Source: an uncultured Massilia sp. (GTDB taxonomy: Bacteria; Pseudomonadota; Gammaproteobacteria; Burkholderiales; Burkholderiaceae). Taken from it: a DNA stretch of 13,333 bases. The notes below the pieces were generated by a model. It worked only from the letters and a program-made list of their open reading frames with translations. It was not told where the DNA came from and did not search any database. Location: positions 1-13,333 of the forward strand of contig CAMPHU010000128.1 in assembly GCA_946886065.1 (NCBI GenBank), in the 5' to 3' direction. A program made the position numbers and the translations under genes. This document shows, piece after piece, positions 6,486-13,333 of this stretch. Each line of letters begins with the position of its first letter. Position 1 is the stretch's first letter.

Positions 6486-7628
6486 ATGAACTTCGATTTC
6501 AAGGAAGAACAGCTCCAGTTCGCGGATGCGCTCAGGCGCTGGGTGGGACGCGACTACGACTTCGAGAAGCGCCGCGCGGTCGTGCGCTCGGAAAGCGGCA
6601 CCGACGACGGCGCCTGGGCCACCCTGGCCGAGCTCGGGATGACGGCGCTGCCGGTGCCCGAGGAACACGGCGGCTTCGGCGGCAACGCGGTCGACATGTT
6701 CGTGGTGATGCAGGAACTGGGACGCGGCCTGGTGGTCGAGCCCTACCTGGCCACCATGCTGGGCGCCGAATTCCTGCGCCTGGGCGGCGGCCACGGCGAA
6801 CTGCTGGCCCAGGTGGCGGGCGGCGAACTGAAACTGGCCTGCGCGCTGGGCGAGCGCCAGTCGCGCCACGATCTGTGCGACATCGCGACCCGCGCCGAGG
6901 CGGTGGATGGCGGCTGGCGCCTTGAGGGCGAGAAGAAGGCGGTCCTGCATGGCGGCGCGGCCGGCGTGCTGATCGTGTCAGCGCGCACCAAGGGCGGCCA
7001 GCGCGATGCGCAGGGCATCAGCCTGTTCGCCCTGCCTGCGGACACGCCCGGCCTCACCGTGACCGGCTACCGCAGCCTGGACGGCATGCGCGCCGCGGAC
7101 CTGCGCCTGGACGGCGTGCTGGCGCCGCCCGCGAGCCTGGTCGGCAAGGCTGGCGAGGGCGCGGCTATCCTGGAGGCGGCCGCCGACTACGGCGCCGCCC
7201 TGCTGTGCGCCGAGGCGCTGGGCGCGATGCAGGCGCTGTTCGACGCCACTCTCGACTACCTCAAGACGCGCCAGCAGTTCGGCGTTCCGATCGGCAAGTT
7301 CCAGGGCCTGCAGCACCGCATGGCGGACATGTATATCCACCTGGAGCAGGCCCGCTCGATGGCGCTGCTGGCCGCCGTGCGCCTGGCCGAAGGCGGGGAC
7401 GCCGAGCGGCGCCGCGCCGTGTCGGCGGCCAAGTACCGCGTGGGCCAGGCGGCGCGCTTCATCGGCCAGCAGGCGATCCAGCTGCACGGCGGCATGGGCG
7501 TGACCGACGAACTGCCGGCCTCGCACTACTTCAAGCGCCTGTCCATGATCGAGCTGACCCTGGGCGACAGCGACCACCACCTGGCGCGCTTCGCGTCCCT
7601 GCCTGGCTTCGCCCGGGAGGCGGCGTGA
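6486..7628 (+). CDS. Acyl-CoA dehydrogenase, small subunit, apparently lacking the catalytic base
   Basis: 380 residues of the acyl-CoA dehydrogenase family, similar in size and N-terminus to small subunits of pimeloyl-CoA dehydrogenase. It keeps the FAD/dimer elements TRQQFGVPIGKFQ (261-273) and QLHGGMGVT (332-340). By manual alignment the C-terminal YEGT glutamate position is Leu360 (LTLGDSD), and the helix-G position used by isovaleryl-CoA dehydrogenase is Gly237, so neither known base is present. This complements the upstream gene and suggests a heterotetramer with composite active sites, as known for steroid side-chain dehydrogenases of Mycobacterium. The gene starts 10 bases after its partner with AGGGGA (6475-6480) before the ATG, and its stop overlaps the start of the next gene. 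Confidence 0.88.
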   Translation: MNFDFKEEQLQFADALRRWVGRDYDFEKRRAVVRSESGTDDGAWATLAELGMTALPVPEEHGGFGGNAVDMFVVMQELGRGLVVEPYLATMLGAEFLRLGGGHGELLAQVAGGELKLACALGERQSRHDLCDIATRAEAVDGGWRLEGEKKAVLHGGAAGVLIVSARTKGGQRDAQGISLFALPADTPGLTVTGYRSLDGMRAADLRLDGVLAPPASLVGKAGEGAAILEAAADYGAALLCAEALGAMQALFDATLDYLKTRQQFGVPIGKFQGLQHRMADMYIHLEQARSMALLAAVRLAEGGDAERRRAVSAAKYRVGQAARFIGQQAIQLHGGMGVTDELPASHYFKRLSMIELTLGDSDHHLARFASLPGFAREAA

Positions 7629-8092
7629 GCACGCAGTGGTATTTCGAGGACTTCCATCCGGGCCAGGAAATCGACCTGGGCGAGCGCCTGGTGACCGAGG
7701 AAGAGATCGTGGCCTTCGCGCGCGACTTCGACCCGCAGCCCTTCCACGTCGACCATGAGGCCGGTGCCGCCTCGATCTACGGCACGGTGATCGCCAGCGG
7801 CTGGCACACCTGCGCCATGATGATGCGCATGGTGGTCGACGGCCTGATGTGCTCCGCCTCGAGCCTGGGGTCGCCCGGGCTGGAGAAGGTGCGCTGGATC
7901 CGGCCGCTGCGTCCCGGCGACACCCTGCGCGTGCGCTACCTCACCCAGGAGGTCAAGGCCTCGAACTCCAGGCCGGACCGCGGCGTGGTGTGGTCCAGGT
8001 GGCTCGCCACCAATCAGCACGGCGAGGAAGTCTGCACCGTCGAGGGCATGGGCATGTTCGGCCGCCGCCCGAAGGAGGGCGCCGATGCCTAG
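7625..8092 (+). CDS. MaoC-family (R)-enoyl-CoA hydratase-like protein
   Basis: Hot-dog fold protein of 155 residues, expected to add water to a trans-2-enoyl-CoA, the step after the dehydrogenase encoded just upstream. The hydratase motif is FARDFDPQPFHVD, with the catalytic pair Asp36 and His41, followed by ASGWHT. The start is GTG at 7625, overlapping the TGA of the dehydrogenase (GTGA), with GGGAGG at 7615-7620 as ribosome site. The frame stays open upstream, but that part is only the shadow of the dehydrogenase gene. The family also includes bifunctional and non-catalytic members. The neighbouring second MaoC gene suggests that the two may form one heterodimer. Confidence 0.9.
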   Translation: MSTQWYFEDFHPGQEIDLGERLVTEEEIVAFARDFDPQPFHVDHEAGAASIYGTVIASGWHTCAMMMRMVVDGLMCSASSLGSPGLEKVRWIRPLRPGDTLRVRYLTQEVKASNSRPDRGVVWSRWLATNQHGEEVCTVEGMGMFGRRPKEGADA

Positions 8093-8546
8093 GACGCTGC
8101 GTTTCGAGGAGCTGCCCGCCCTGGTGGGGCAGGAAGTCGCGCTGTCCGGGTGGTTCGAGGTCGGCCAGGCGCGCATCGACGCCTTCGCGGACGCCACCGA
8201 CGACCGCCAGTGGATCCACGTCGACCCCGGGCGCTGCGCGCGCGAATCGCCTTTCGGCGGGACCGTCGCGCATGGCTTCCTGAGCCTGTCCCTGCTGCCG
8301 GCCATGCTGGACAGCGCCTTGCGCATCGAGGGCATGCGCATGGGCCTCAACTATGGCCTCGACAAGGTGCGCTTTCCGGCGCCGCTGCCCGCCGGGAGCC
8401 GGGTGCGGGCGCGCTGGACCCTTGCGGCGGCCGAGCCGGTAGCCGGCGGGCTGCAGCTGAGCTGGGACGCCCGGGTCGAACGGGAGGGCGGCGAGGAAGG
8501 ACGGCCCGTGTGCGCGGCCGCCTTCCTGGTGCGCTGCTACGCCTGA
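8085..8546 (+). CDS. Second MaoC-family hydratase, NodN-like
   Basis: 153-residue hot-dog protein. The motif FADATDDRQWIHVD (residues 34-47) carries Asp40 and His45 with the same spacing as the catalytic pair of the preceding protein, followed by FGGTVAHGFLSLSLLP. The QWIH form is typical of NodN-like MaoC proteins. The ATG overlaps the end of the previous gene by 8 bases and is preceded by a strong AAGGAGGG (8072-8079), so the two are probably translated together. Both members of the pair keep Asp and His, unlike the steroid-type MaoC heterodimers in which one partner loses them, so two separate hydratases are also possible. The 3' end overlaps the opposite-strand cyclase gene by 10 bases. 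Confidence 0.88.
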   Translation: MPRTLRFEELPALVGQEVALSGWFEVGQARIDAFADATDDRQWIHVDPGRCARESPFGGTVAHGFLSLSLLPAMLDSALRIEGMRMGLNYGLDKVRFPAPLPAGSRVRARWTLAAAEPVAGGLQLSWDARVEREGGEEGRPVCAAAFLVRCYA

Positions 8547-9469
8547 AGTTCCTGCAGCGCGATCCGGTACTGGTTGCGGCCGTCGGCCTTGGCTTCGTAG
8601 AGCTGGGTGTCGGCGGCCGCCACCAGGGCGGCCGCGGCCTGGTCTTCGCCCGGCACTTGCGTGGCCAGGCCCATGCTCACCGTCAGGCGCGAGGAGGTGG
8701 GCGAGGCGGCGTGCGGCAGGTTGAGCTGGGCCAGCGCGTGCTGCAGCCGGCGCGCCACGCATTCGGCGCCGGCCGCGTCCAGCTGGGGCAACAGGATCGC
8801 GAATTCCTCGCCGCCGTAGCGGGCCACCAGGTCGTGGGTGCGGCCCGCGGCCCGGCGCAGCCCTGCCGCCACCTGCACCAGGCCGGCGTCGCCCGCCTGG
8901 TGGCCGTAGTGGTCGTTGTACATCTTGAAGTGGTCGACGTCGACCAGGATCAGCGACACCGGCAGGCCGGCGCGCGCGCAGCGCCGCCATTCGGCTTCCA
9001 GGCGCTCGTCGAAGGCGCGCCGGTTGGCCACGCCCGTGAGCGGATCGGTCAGGGTCAGGGCGCGCAGGGCGTCCGCCTGGCGCTTGACGGTCAGCTGGGT
9101 GCGCACCCTGGCGCGCACCACCGCCGCGTTGACCGGTTTCGTGATGAAGTCCGCGGCGCCGGCCTCCAGCGCGCGCGTCTCGTCCTCGGGACTGGTGAGG
9201 GCGGTGACGAACATCACCGGGATGTCGCTGGTCTCCGGCGCCGCGCGCAATGCGGCGCACAGCGCGTAGCCGTCCATTCCGGGCATCACGGCGTCGAGCA
9301 GGATCAGGTCCGGATGCTGGGTGCGCGCCAGCTCGAGGGCGCGCGGGCCGTCGAGGGCGAACAGCACTTCCTGTTCGTCCTGCAGCGCGCCATGCAGGAT
9401 CTGGATGTTTTCCATGGCGTCGTCGACGACCAGGATACGCCCGTTGAGGGCCATTTCGGTCCAGCTCAT
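8537..9469 (-). CDS. Response regulator diguanylate cyclase (REC-GGDEF)
   Basis: 310 residues. The receiver domain (about 10-125) has Asp16/Asp17, phospho-acceptor Asp59 (LLDAVMPGMDG), Thr89 and Lys111. The GGDEF domain (about 138-305) has the active signature GGEEF at 219-223, preceded by the RxxD inhibitory site RTHD (210-213) at the standard five-residue distance. It should make c-di-GMP from two GTP when phosphorylated, with product feedback. The ATG lies in an ATGA overlap with the stop of the upstream hybrid kinase gene, and AAAGG stands 7 bases before it, so the two are translationally coupled. The kinase's Hpt domain is the natural phosphate donor; this is inference. An in-frame second ATG five codons later is possible but has a poorer ribosome site. 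Confidence 0.95.
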   Translation of the reverse strand: MSWTEMALNGRILVVDDAMENIQILHGALQDEQEVLFALDGPRALELARTQHPDLILLDAVMPGMDGYALCAALRAAPETSDIPVMFVTALTSPEDETRALEAGAADFITKPVNAAVVRARVRTQLTVKRQADALRALTLTDPLTGVANRRAFDERLEAEWRRCARAGLPVSLILVDVDHFKMYNDHYGHQAGDAGLVQVAAGLRRAAGRTHDLVARYGGEEFAILLPQLDAAGAECVARRLQHALAQLNLPHAASPTSSRLTVSMGLATQVPGEDQAAAALVAAADTQLYEAKADGRNQYRIALQELQA

Positions 9470-12400
9470 GCTTGCGCCTTTCCCTGTAACAGCTCGCGTA
9501 GTTGACCGGCCGCCTCGGCGAAGCGCAGGGTGCCGACGGCGTCCGCCAGCGCCGCCGCCCGGTCCGGGCCGAAGCGCCCCGCCAGCGCGGGACGCAGGGC
9601 GTCGAACTGGGTGATCGCCTTCATGTTGTTATTCTCCAGCAGTTGCAGCAGACGCGCCAGTGCGTCCTGCAGGAGCGTGCCGTCCGCATCCGCCGCCAGG
9701 GGCTGGACGGGCTGGCGCGCCGGGTTTTCCAGTTCGCGCGCGCCGGCGGCCGCCACGTCCAGCGCCGCCGCCAGTTCGGCCAGGCGCAGCACCACCGTCG
9801 GCTGGGCCTCGTTGCGCAGCGCCAGTTCCAGTTCGTGGGCGGTGCGCGCGACGTCGACCGCGCCCAGGTTGGCGGCCACCCCCCGCAGCCGGTGCGTGGC
9901 TTGCTGCGCCGCCTGGCGGTCGCCGGCGTCGACCAGCAGGCGCAGTTCCGCCAGCGCGGTGGCGCGGCCGTCGACGAAGCGGCCGAAGACCGCGGCGAAG
10001 CGTTCGAAGCTGCCGCCGAAGCGGGGCAGCGTTGCCTGCAGGTCGATGCCGGGCAAGTGGGCGGGAACCGGCATCGGCGCCGCCTGGGCCGGCTCCTGTG
10101 GACCGGAGGACGGAGGCGGCGTGATCGCCTGCGGGGCGATGCGCGCCAGCGTGGCCACCAGTTCGTCGACGTCGATCGGCTTGGCCAGGTGGGCCTGCAT
10201 GCCGGCGGCGAGCGAGCGGGCGCGGTCTTCCTCCATCGCGTTCGCGGTCATGGCCACGATCGGCAGCGCAAGGCCGGCCGCGCGGATCGCGGCGGCCGCC
10301 TCGTAGCCGTTCATGACCGGCATCTGCACGTCCATCAATACCACGTCGTAGTCGGCGCGCTCGCCCAGCATGCTGACCGCCACCCGGCCGTTGCCGGCGA
10401 TGTCGACGCTGGCGCCGGCATGGGTGAGGATGAAGCTGGCCACTTCCTGGTTGATCGGGTTGTCTTCCACCAGCAGCACCCGCAGGCCGAGCAGGCGCGC
10501 CGCCAGCGGCGCCGCATGCTCGGGCGCGGCCGGCGCCGGTGCGGCGCCGAGCAGGCGGTCGGCGGCCGCGCGCAGGGTGGTGGGGGTGAACGGCTTGCCG
10601 AGCACCGCGCCCAGCTGCAGCTCGTCCGCCAGTTCGGCCATGCGCTCGGCGTCCGGGTCGGCCACCAGCAGGCAGGTGCGCGGCAGCGCCACGGCGTGGT
10701 CGTCGCGGGCGCTGGACAGCAGCTCCACGCCGTCCAGGTCCGGCATGGCGGCGTCCAGGAAAGCGAGGTCGTAGCGCTGGCCGGAGCGCAGCTTGTCCAG
10801 GGCCGCCTGGCCGCCGCCGGCGCCGTCCACGCTCCAGCCGTAGGCGGTGCAGGCCGCGGCCAGGGCGGACCAGGCGCTGCCGTTGTCGTCGGCCACCAGC
10901 ACGCGCAGCGGCTGGCCGGCGCCGGCCGGCAGGGGGCGCGCCTCCTCGACCACCACGAAGGGCAGGATGAAATGGAAATCGGCCCCGGCGCCGGCGGCGC
11001 TGGTCACGCCCAGCCGGCCGCCGGCCAGCTCCACCAGCCGGCGCGCGATCGCCAGGCCCAGGCCGGCCCCGCCGTACTTGCGGCTGGTGGAGCTGTCGCC
11101 CTGCGAGAAGGCGTCGAACATGCGCGCCTGCTGCTCCGGCGCGATGCCGATGCCGGTGTCGCGCACCGAAAAGCCCAGTTCGACCTGGTCGCCGCTGCGG
11201 CGGGCGACGCGGATCGACAGGACGATTTCGCCGCGCTCGGTGAACTTGACGGCGTTGCCCACCAGGTTGAGCAGCACCTGTTCCAGGCGCATCGGGTCGC
11301 CCAGCAGCATGGCCGGGACTTCGGGCGCCACCGCGAACACCGGCTCCACGCCCTTGGCCCAGGCGTTCGGCGCCGTGATCACGGCGATGCTGGCCAGCAG
11401 GCTGTCCACCGCGAAGGGTGTACGCTCCAGCACCAGCTGGCCCGATTCGATGCGCGAGAAGTTGAGCAGGTCGCTGAGCATGCCCAGCAGCGAGCGCGCG
11501 GCGGTCTGCATGCGCGACACGTAGCCGCGCTCGCGCCGGCCCAGCTGGCCTTCCTCGAGCAGGCGCGCCAGCCCGACGATGGCGTTCATCGGGGTGCGCA
11601 GCTCGTGGCTCATGTTGGCCAGGAACTCGCCCTTGGCGCGGCTGGCCGCCTCGGCCTGGTGCAGCGCGCCCACCAGCTGCGACTGCACGTGCTTGAGGTC
11701 GGTGACGTCGGTGTGCAGCATGTAGAAGCCGCGCACCTGGCCGGCGTCGTCGATGTCGGGGATGAAGTTGCTGAGCGCCTGGAGGGTGGCGCCGCCCGGC
11801 TTGGTCAGGGTGCGCTCGAAGGTCTGCGGGGCGCCGGCCAGGACCGCTTCCACGAACGGCCTGACCTGGGCCAGCTGTTCGGCGGGCAGCAGTTCGGCCG
11901 CAGTGCGCCCCAGCACGTCCTGCTCGCTGCGCCCGAGCCAGTCCAGGTAGGGGCGGTTGGCGAAGCGGCAGCGCCGCTGCGCATCCCAGTAGCCGACCAG
12001 GGCCGGCAGGTTGTCGGTCACGGTGCGCAGGAAGCGTTCGCGCTCGGCCAGCTGGTCGCTGGCGGCGCGCAGCGCCGCCTCCGCCTCGACGCGCGCGCTG
12101 ATGTCGCGGATGGTGGCCGCCATCATGCCGGCGCCGCCGATGTCGACCCGGCTCAGGAGCACGTCGGCATGGAACAGGCTGCCGTCGGCGCGCCGGTGCA
12201 TCCATTCGAACTGGCAGCGGCCGGTGTCGATGGCGCGCCGCATGTACTCCATCGCCACGTCCGCCGTCGGGCGGCCGTCTTCCTGGACAGGAGGCGAGGT
12301 GCTGACCGGCGACTCGGCCAGCAGGGCCTCGACGCTGGGGTAGCCGAACAGGTCGGCCGCCGCCTGGTTGGCGCTGACGTAGCCGGCCCCGAAGGCGACC

Positions 12401-13333
12401 AGTACCTGGGCGTCGCTGGAGCCCTCGAACAGCACCCGGAACATCTCCTCGTTGTCGCGGTTGCGCTGCTCCTGGCGCTTGCGCTCGGTGATGTCGAGCA
12501 CCACGGCGTTCACGCCCATCAGCTGGTGCTCGGGGCCCCACACCGGGTAGTAGCTCGAGATCCAGTGGCGCGACTGGCCAGGGGTGGACGGCACCTCGCC
12601 GGTGGCTTCCACCTCCAGCAGCGGACGGCCGGTCTCGAGCACCTTGCGGTACCCGGTTTCGAATTCGGCGCCCACCGGGCCCAGGAGTTCGGCGAGGGTA
12701 TGGCCGATGTGGTCGCGCGCGGGCAGGGCGTTGATCCCGGCCAGGTAGTCGTTGATCATCACCACCCGCATGCTGGTGTCCATGAAGCACAGGCCCACCG
12801 GGGCCGAGGCGTAGACGATCTCCAGCTGGGCCTTGGAGCGCGCCAGTTCGGCGGTGCGCTCGTCCACCAGGGTCTCGAGGCGGGTGCGGTAGGCCTGCAG
12901 CTCGGCGTCGACCCGGCGCAGCGCGCGCGCCACCTTGTCGACTTCCTCGATCTCCGGCCGGGGCAGGGCCAGGGGCTCGCCGCGGCCCAGGCTCTCGGCC
13001 GGCGCCGCCAGGTCGCGCACGGCGCGCGCGATCGCGCCGCCGAGGGCCCGCGCCAGCCCCAGGCTGATGGCCAGCAGGACGGCGATGGCGACCACGGTGG
13101 TGGCCAGGGAATGGCCGAGCAGCTCGCGCGCGGCATTCGGCGGGTAGCGGATGGTCACCACCCAGCCGTGCTTGGGCGAGCGCGCGTAGGCCGCGAAGCC
13201 GGCATCCTCACCGGTGCCGAGCAGCACGATGCCGCGCTCCTGCCGGGCCACCTGGGCCGCCAGGGCTGGCGCCATGGGCGCGCCGACGTGGGCGCTGGGG
13301 TCGCTGCTGCGCGACACCATCAGCAGGCGCTTG
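9466..13333 (-). CDS. Hybrid sensor histidine kinase with three PAS, two REC and an Hpt domain (N-terminus outside window)
   Basis: The frame is open to the window edge. Numbering is from the Met at 13318-13320, which is probably internal. Order: end of a periplasmic sensor (1-68, Cache-like GWVVTIRYP), membrane helix (70-92), HAMP-like linker and coiled coil (to 165), PAS (165-285), PAS (290-410), PAS (428-545), HisKA with His572 in SHELRTP, HATPase with NAVKF, DTGIGIA and GAGLGLA boxes (670-790), REC1 (805-925, Asp856), REC2 (946-1060, Asp997, Thr1025, Lys1047), Hpt (about 1095-1190, His1143 in THRLRGVAANLGA), and a final helical segment (1215-1284). REC1 has Val886 where Thr/Ser is usual and may signal poorly. 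The protein can run a full His-Asp-His relay. The stop overlaps the start of the cyclase gene. The signal sensed is unknown. Confidence 0.95.
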   Translation of the reverse strand, partial: KRLLMVSRSSDPSAHVGAPMAPALAAQVARQERGIVLLGTGEDAGFAAYARSPKHGWVVTIRYPPNAARELLGHSLATTVVAIAVLLAISLGLARALGGAIARAVRDLAAPAESLGRGEPLALPRPEIEEVDKVARALRRVDAELQAYRTRLETLVDERTAELARSKAQLEIVYASAPVGLCFMDTSMRVVMINDYLAGINALPARDHIGHTLAELLGPVGAEFETGYRKVLETGRPLLEVEATGEVPSTPGQSRHWISSYYPVWGPEHQLMGVNAVVLDITERKRQEQRNRDNEEMFRVLFEGSSDAQVLVAFGAGYVSANQAAADLFGYPSVEALLAESPVSTSPPVQEDGRPTADVAMEYMRRAIDTGRCQFEWMHRRADGSLFHADVLLSRVDIGGAGMMAATIRDISARVEAEAALRAASDQLAERERFLRTVTDNLPALVGYWDAQRRCRFANRPYLDWLGRSEQDVLGRTAAELLPAEQLAQVRPFVEAVLAGAPQTFERTLTKPGGATLQALSNFIPDIDDAGQVRGFYMLHTDVTDLKHVQSQLVGALHQAEAASRAKGEFLANMSHELRTPMNAIVGLARLLEEGQLGRRERGYVSRMQTAARSLLGMLSDLLNFSRIESGQLVLERTPFAVDSLLASIAVITAPNAWAKGVEPVFAVAPEVPAMLLGDPMRLEQVLLNLVGNAVKFTERGEIVLSIRVARRSGDQVELGFSVRDTGIGIAPEQQARMFDAFSQGDSSTSRKYGGAGLGLAIARRLVELAGGRLGVTSAAGAGADFHFILPFVVVEEARPLPAGAGQPLRVLVADDNGSAWSALAAACTAYGWSVDGAGGGQAALDKLRSGQRYDLAFLDAAMPDLDGVELLSSARDDHAVALPRTCLLVADPDAERMAELADELQLGAVLGKPFTPTTLRAAADRLLGAAPAPAAPEHAAPLAARLLGLRVLLVEDNPINQEVASFILTHAGASVDIAGNGRVAVSMLGERADYDVVLMDVQMPVMNGYEAAAAIRAAGLALPIVAMTANAMEEDRARSLAAGMQAHLAKPIDVDELVATLARIAPQAITPPPSSGPQEPAQAAPMPVPAHLPGIDLQATLPRFGGSFERFAAVFGRFVDGRATALAELRLLVDAGDRQAAQQATHRLRGVAANLGAVDVARTAHELELALRNEAQPTVVLRLAELAAALDVAAAGARELENPARQPVQPLAADADGTLLQDALARLLQLLENNNMKAITQFDALRPALAGRFGPDRAAALADAVGTLRFAEAAGQLRELLQGKAQA

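Noticed and set aside
5123..6502. 459-codon minus-strand open frame opposite the large acyl-CoA dehydrogenase subunit
   Set aside because: A shadow frame; the plus strand carries all the conserved acyl-CoA dehydrogenase motifs.
7205..7624. Upstream extension of the first MaoC gene
   Set aside because: The extension overlaps the acyl-CoA dehydrogenase gene in another frame and has shadow-like composition. GTG 7625 with GGGAGG gives a normal MaoC length.
9629..12790. 1053-codon open frame in a second minus-strand frame inside the kinase gene
   Set aside because: Arg/Gly/Ala/Pro-rich shadow produced by high third-position GC. The frame from 13333 to 9466 encodes all kinase domains without interruption.
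1..13333. Search by eye for tRNA, rRNA, CRISPR arrays, insertion sequences, attachment sites and riboswitches
   Set aside because: No supporting pattern was found. Coding sequences are continuous and the gaps other than 4115-4533 are short.

Overview
The window is GC-rich, gene-dense bacterial chromosome, most likely from a betaproteobacterium of the Oxalobacteraceae (Massilia/Telluria/Duganella type). This is an inference from gene content: a PEP-CTERM surface protein, an E. coli-type Tdk, a long Prc-type protease, an acyl-CoA dehydrogenase pair, and a multi-PAS hybrid kinase beside a REC-GGDEF protein. No 16S or other phylogenetic marker is present, and no mobile element, tRNA, rRNA or CRISPR was seen.

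Layout. (1) 1-409: 3' part of a hexapeptide-repeat sugar O-acetyltransferase. (2) 420-1591: extended -10 promoter, thymidine kinase (tdk), and a small membrane protein with an HELAH zinc motif. (3) 1762-4053: periplasmic S41 protease Prc, closed by a textbook terminator at 4081-4114. (4) 4115-4533: an AT-richer non-coding stretch with several inverted repeats and a likely promoter, leading to a small exported PEP-CTERM protein (4534-5106) followed by a 16-bp stem-loop. (5) 5209-8546: a four-gene operon of two acyl-CoA dehydrogenase subunits and two MaoC-type hydratases, with 10-bp spacing and then overlapping junctions. (6) 8537-13333, minus strand: a very large hybrid histidine kinase (N-terminus outside the window), joined by an ATGA overlap to a REC-GGDEF diguanylate cyclase. 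The cyclase converges on the MaoC operon with a 10-bp tail-to-tail overlap.

How the genes work together. The operon in (5) looks like two beta-oxidation steps (dehydrogenation, then hydration) for an unidentified acyl-CoA. Neither dehydrogenase subunit has the usual C-terminal YEGT glutamate. The large one has a glutamate that aligns with the isovaleryl-CoA-dehydrogenase base, and the small one has none but keeps other conserved elements. This suggests a heteromeric enzyme of the steroid/pimeloyl-CoA dehydrogenase kind. The pair in (6) suggests a phosphorelay (His, Asp, Hpt His, Asp on the cyclase receiver) ending in c-di-GMP synthesis. The HELAH membrane protein and Prc lie side by side and could cooperate in envelope proteolysis, but the sequence does not prove it.

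Nothing here is clearly a new system. The best leads are the split-active-site dehydrogenase/tandem MaoC module, the PEP-CTERM gene with its long structured upstream region, and the kinase-cyclase pair.
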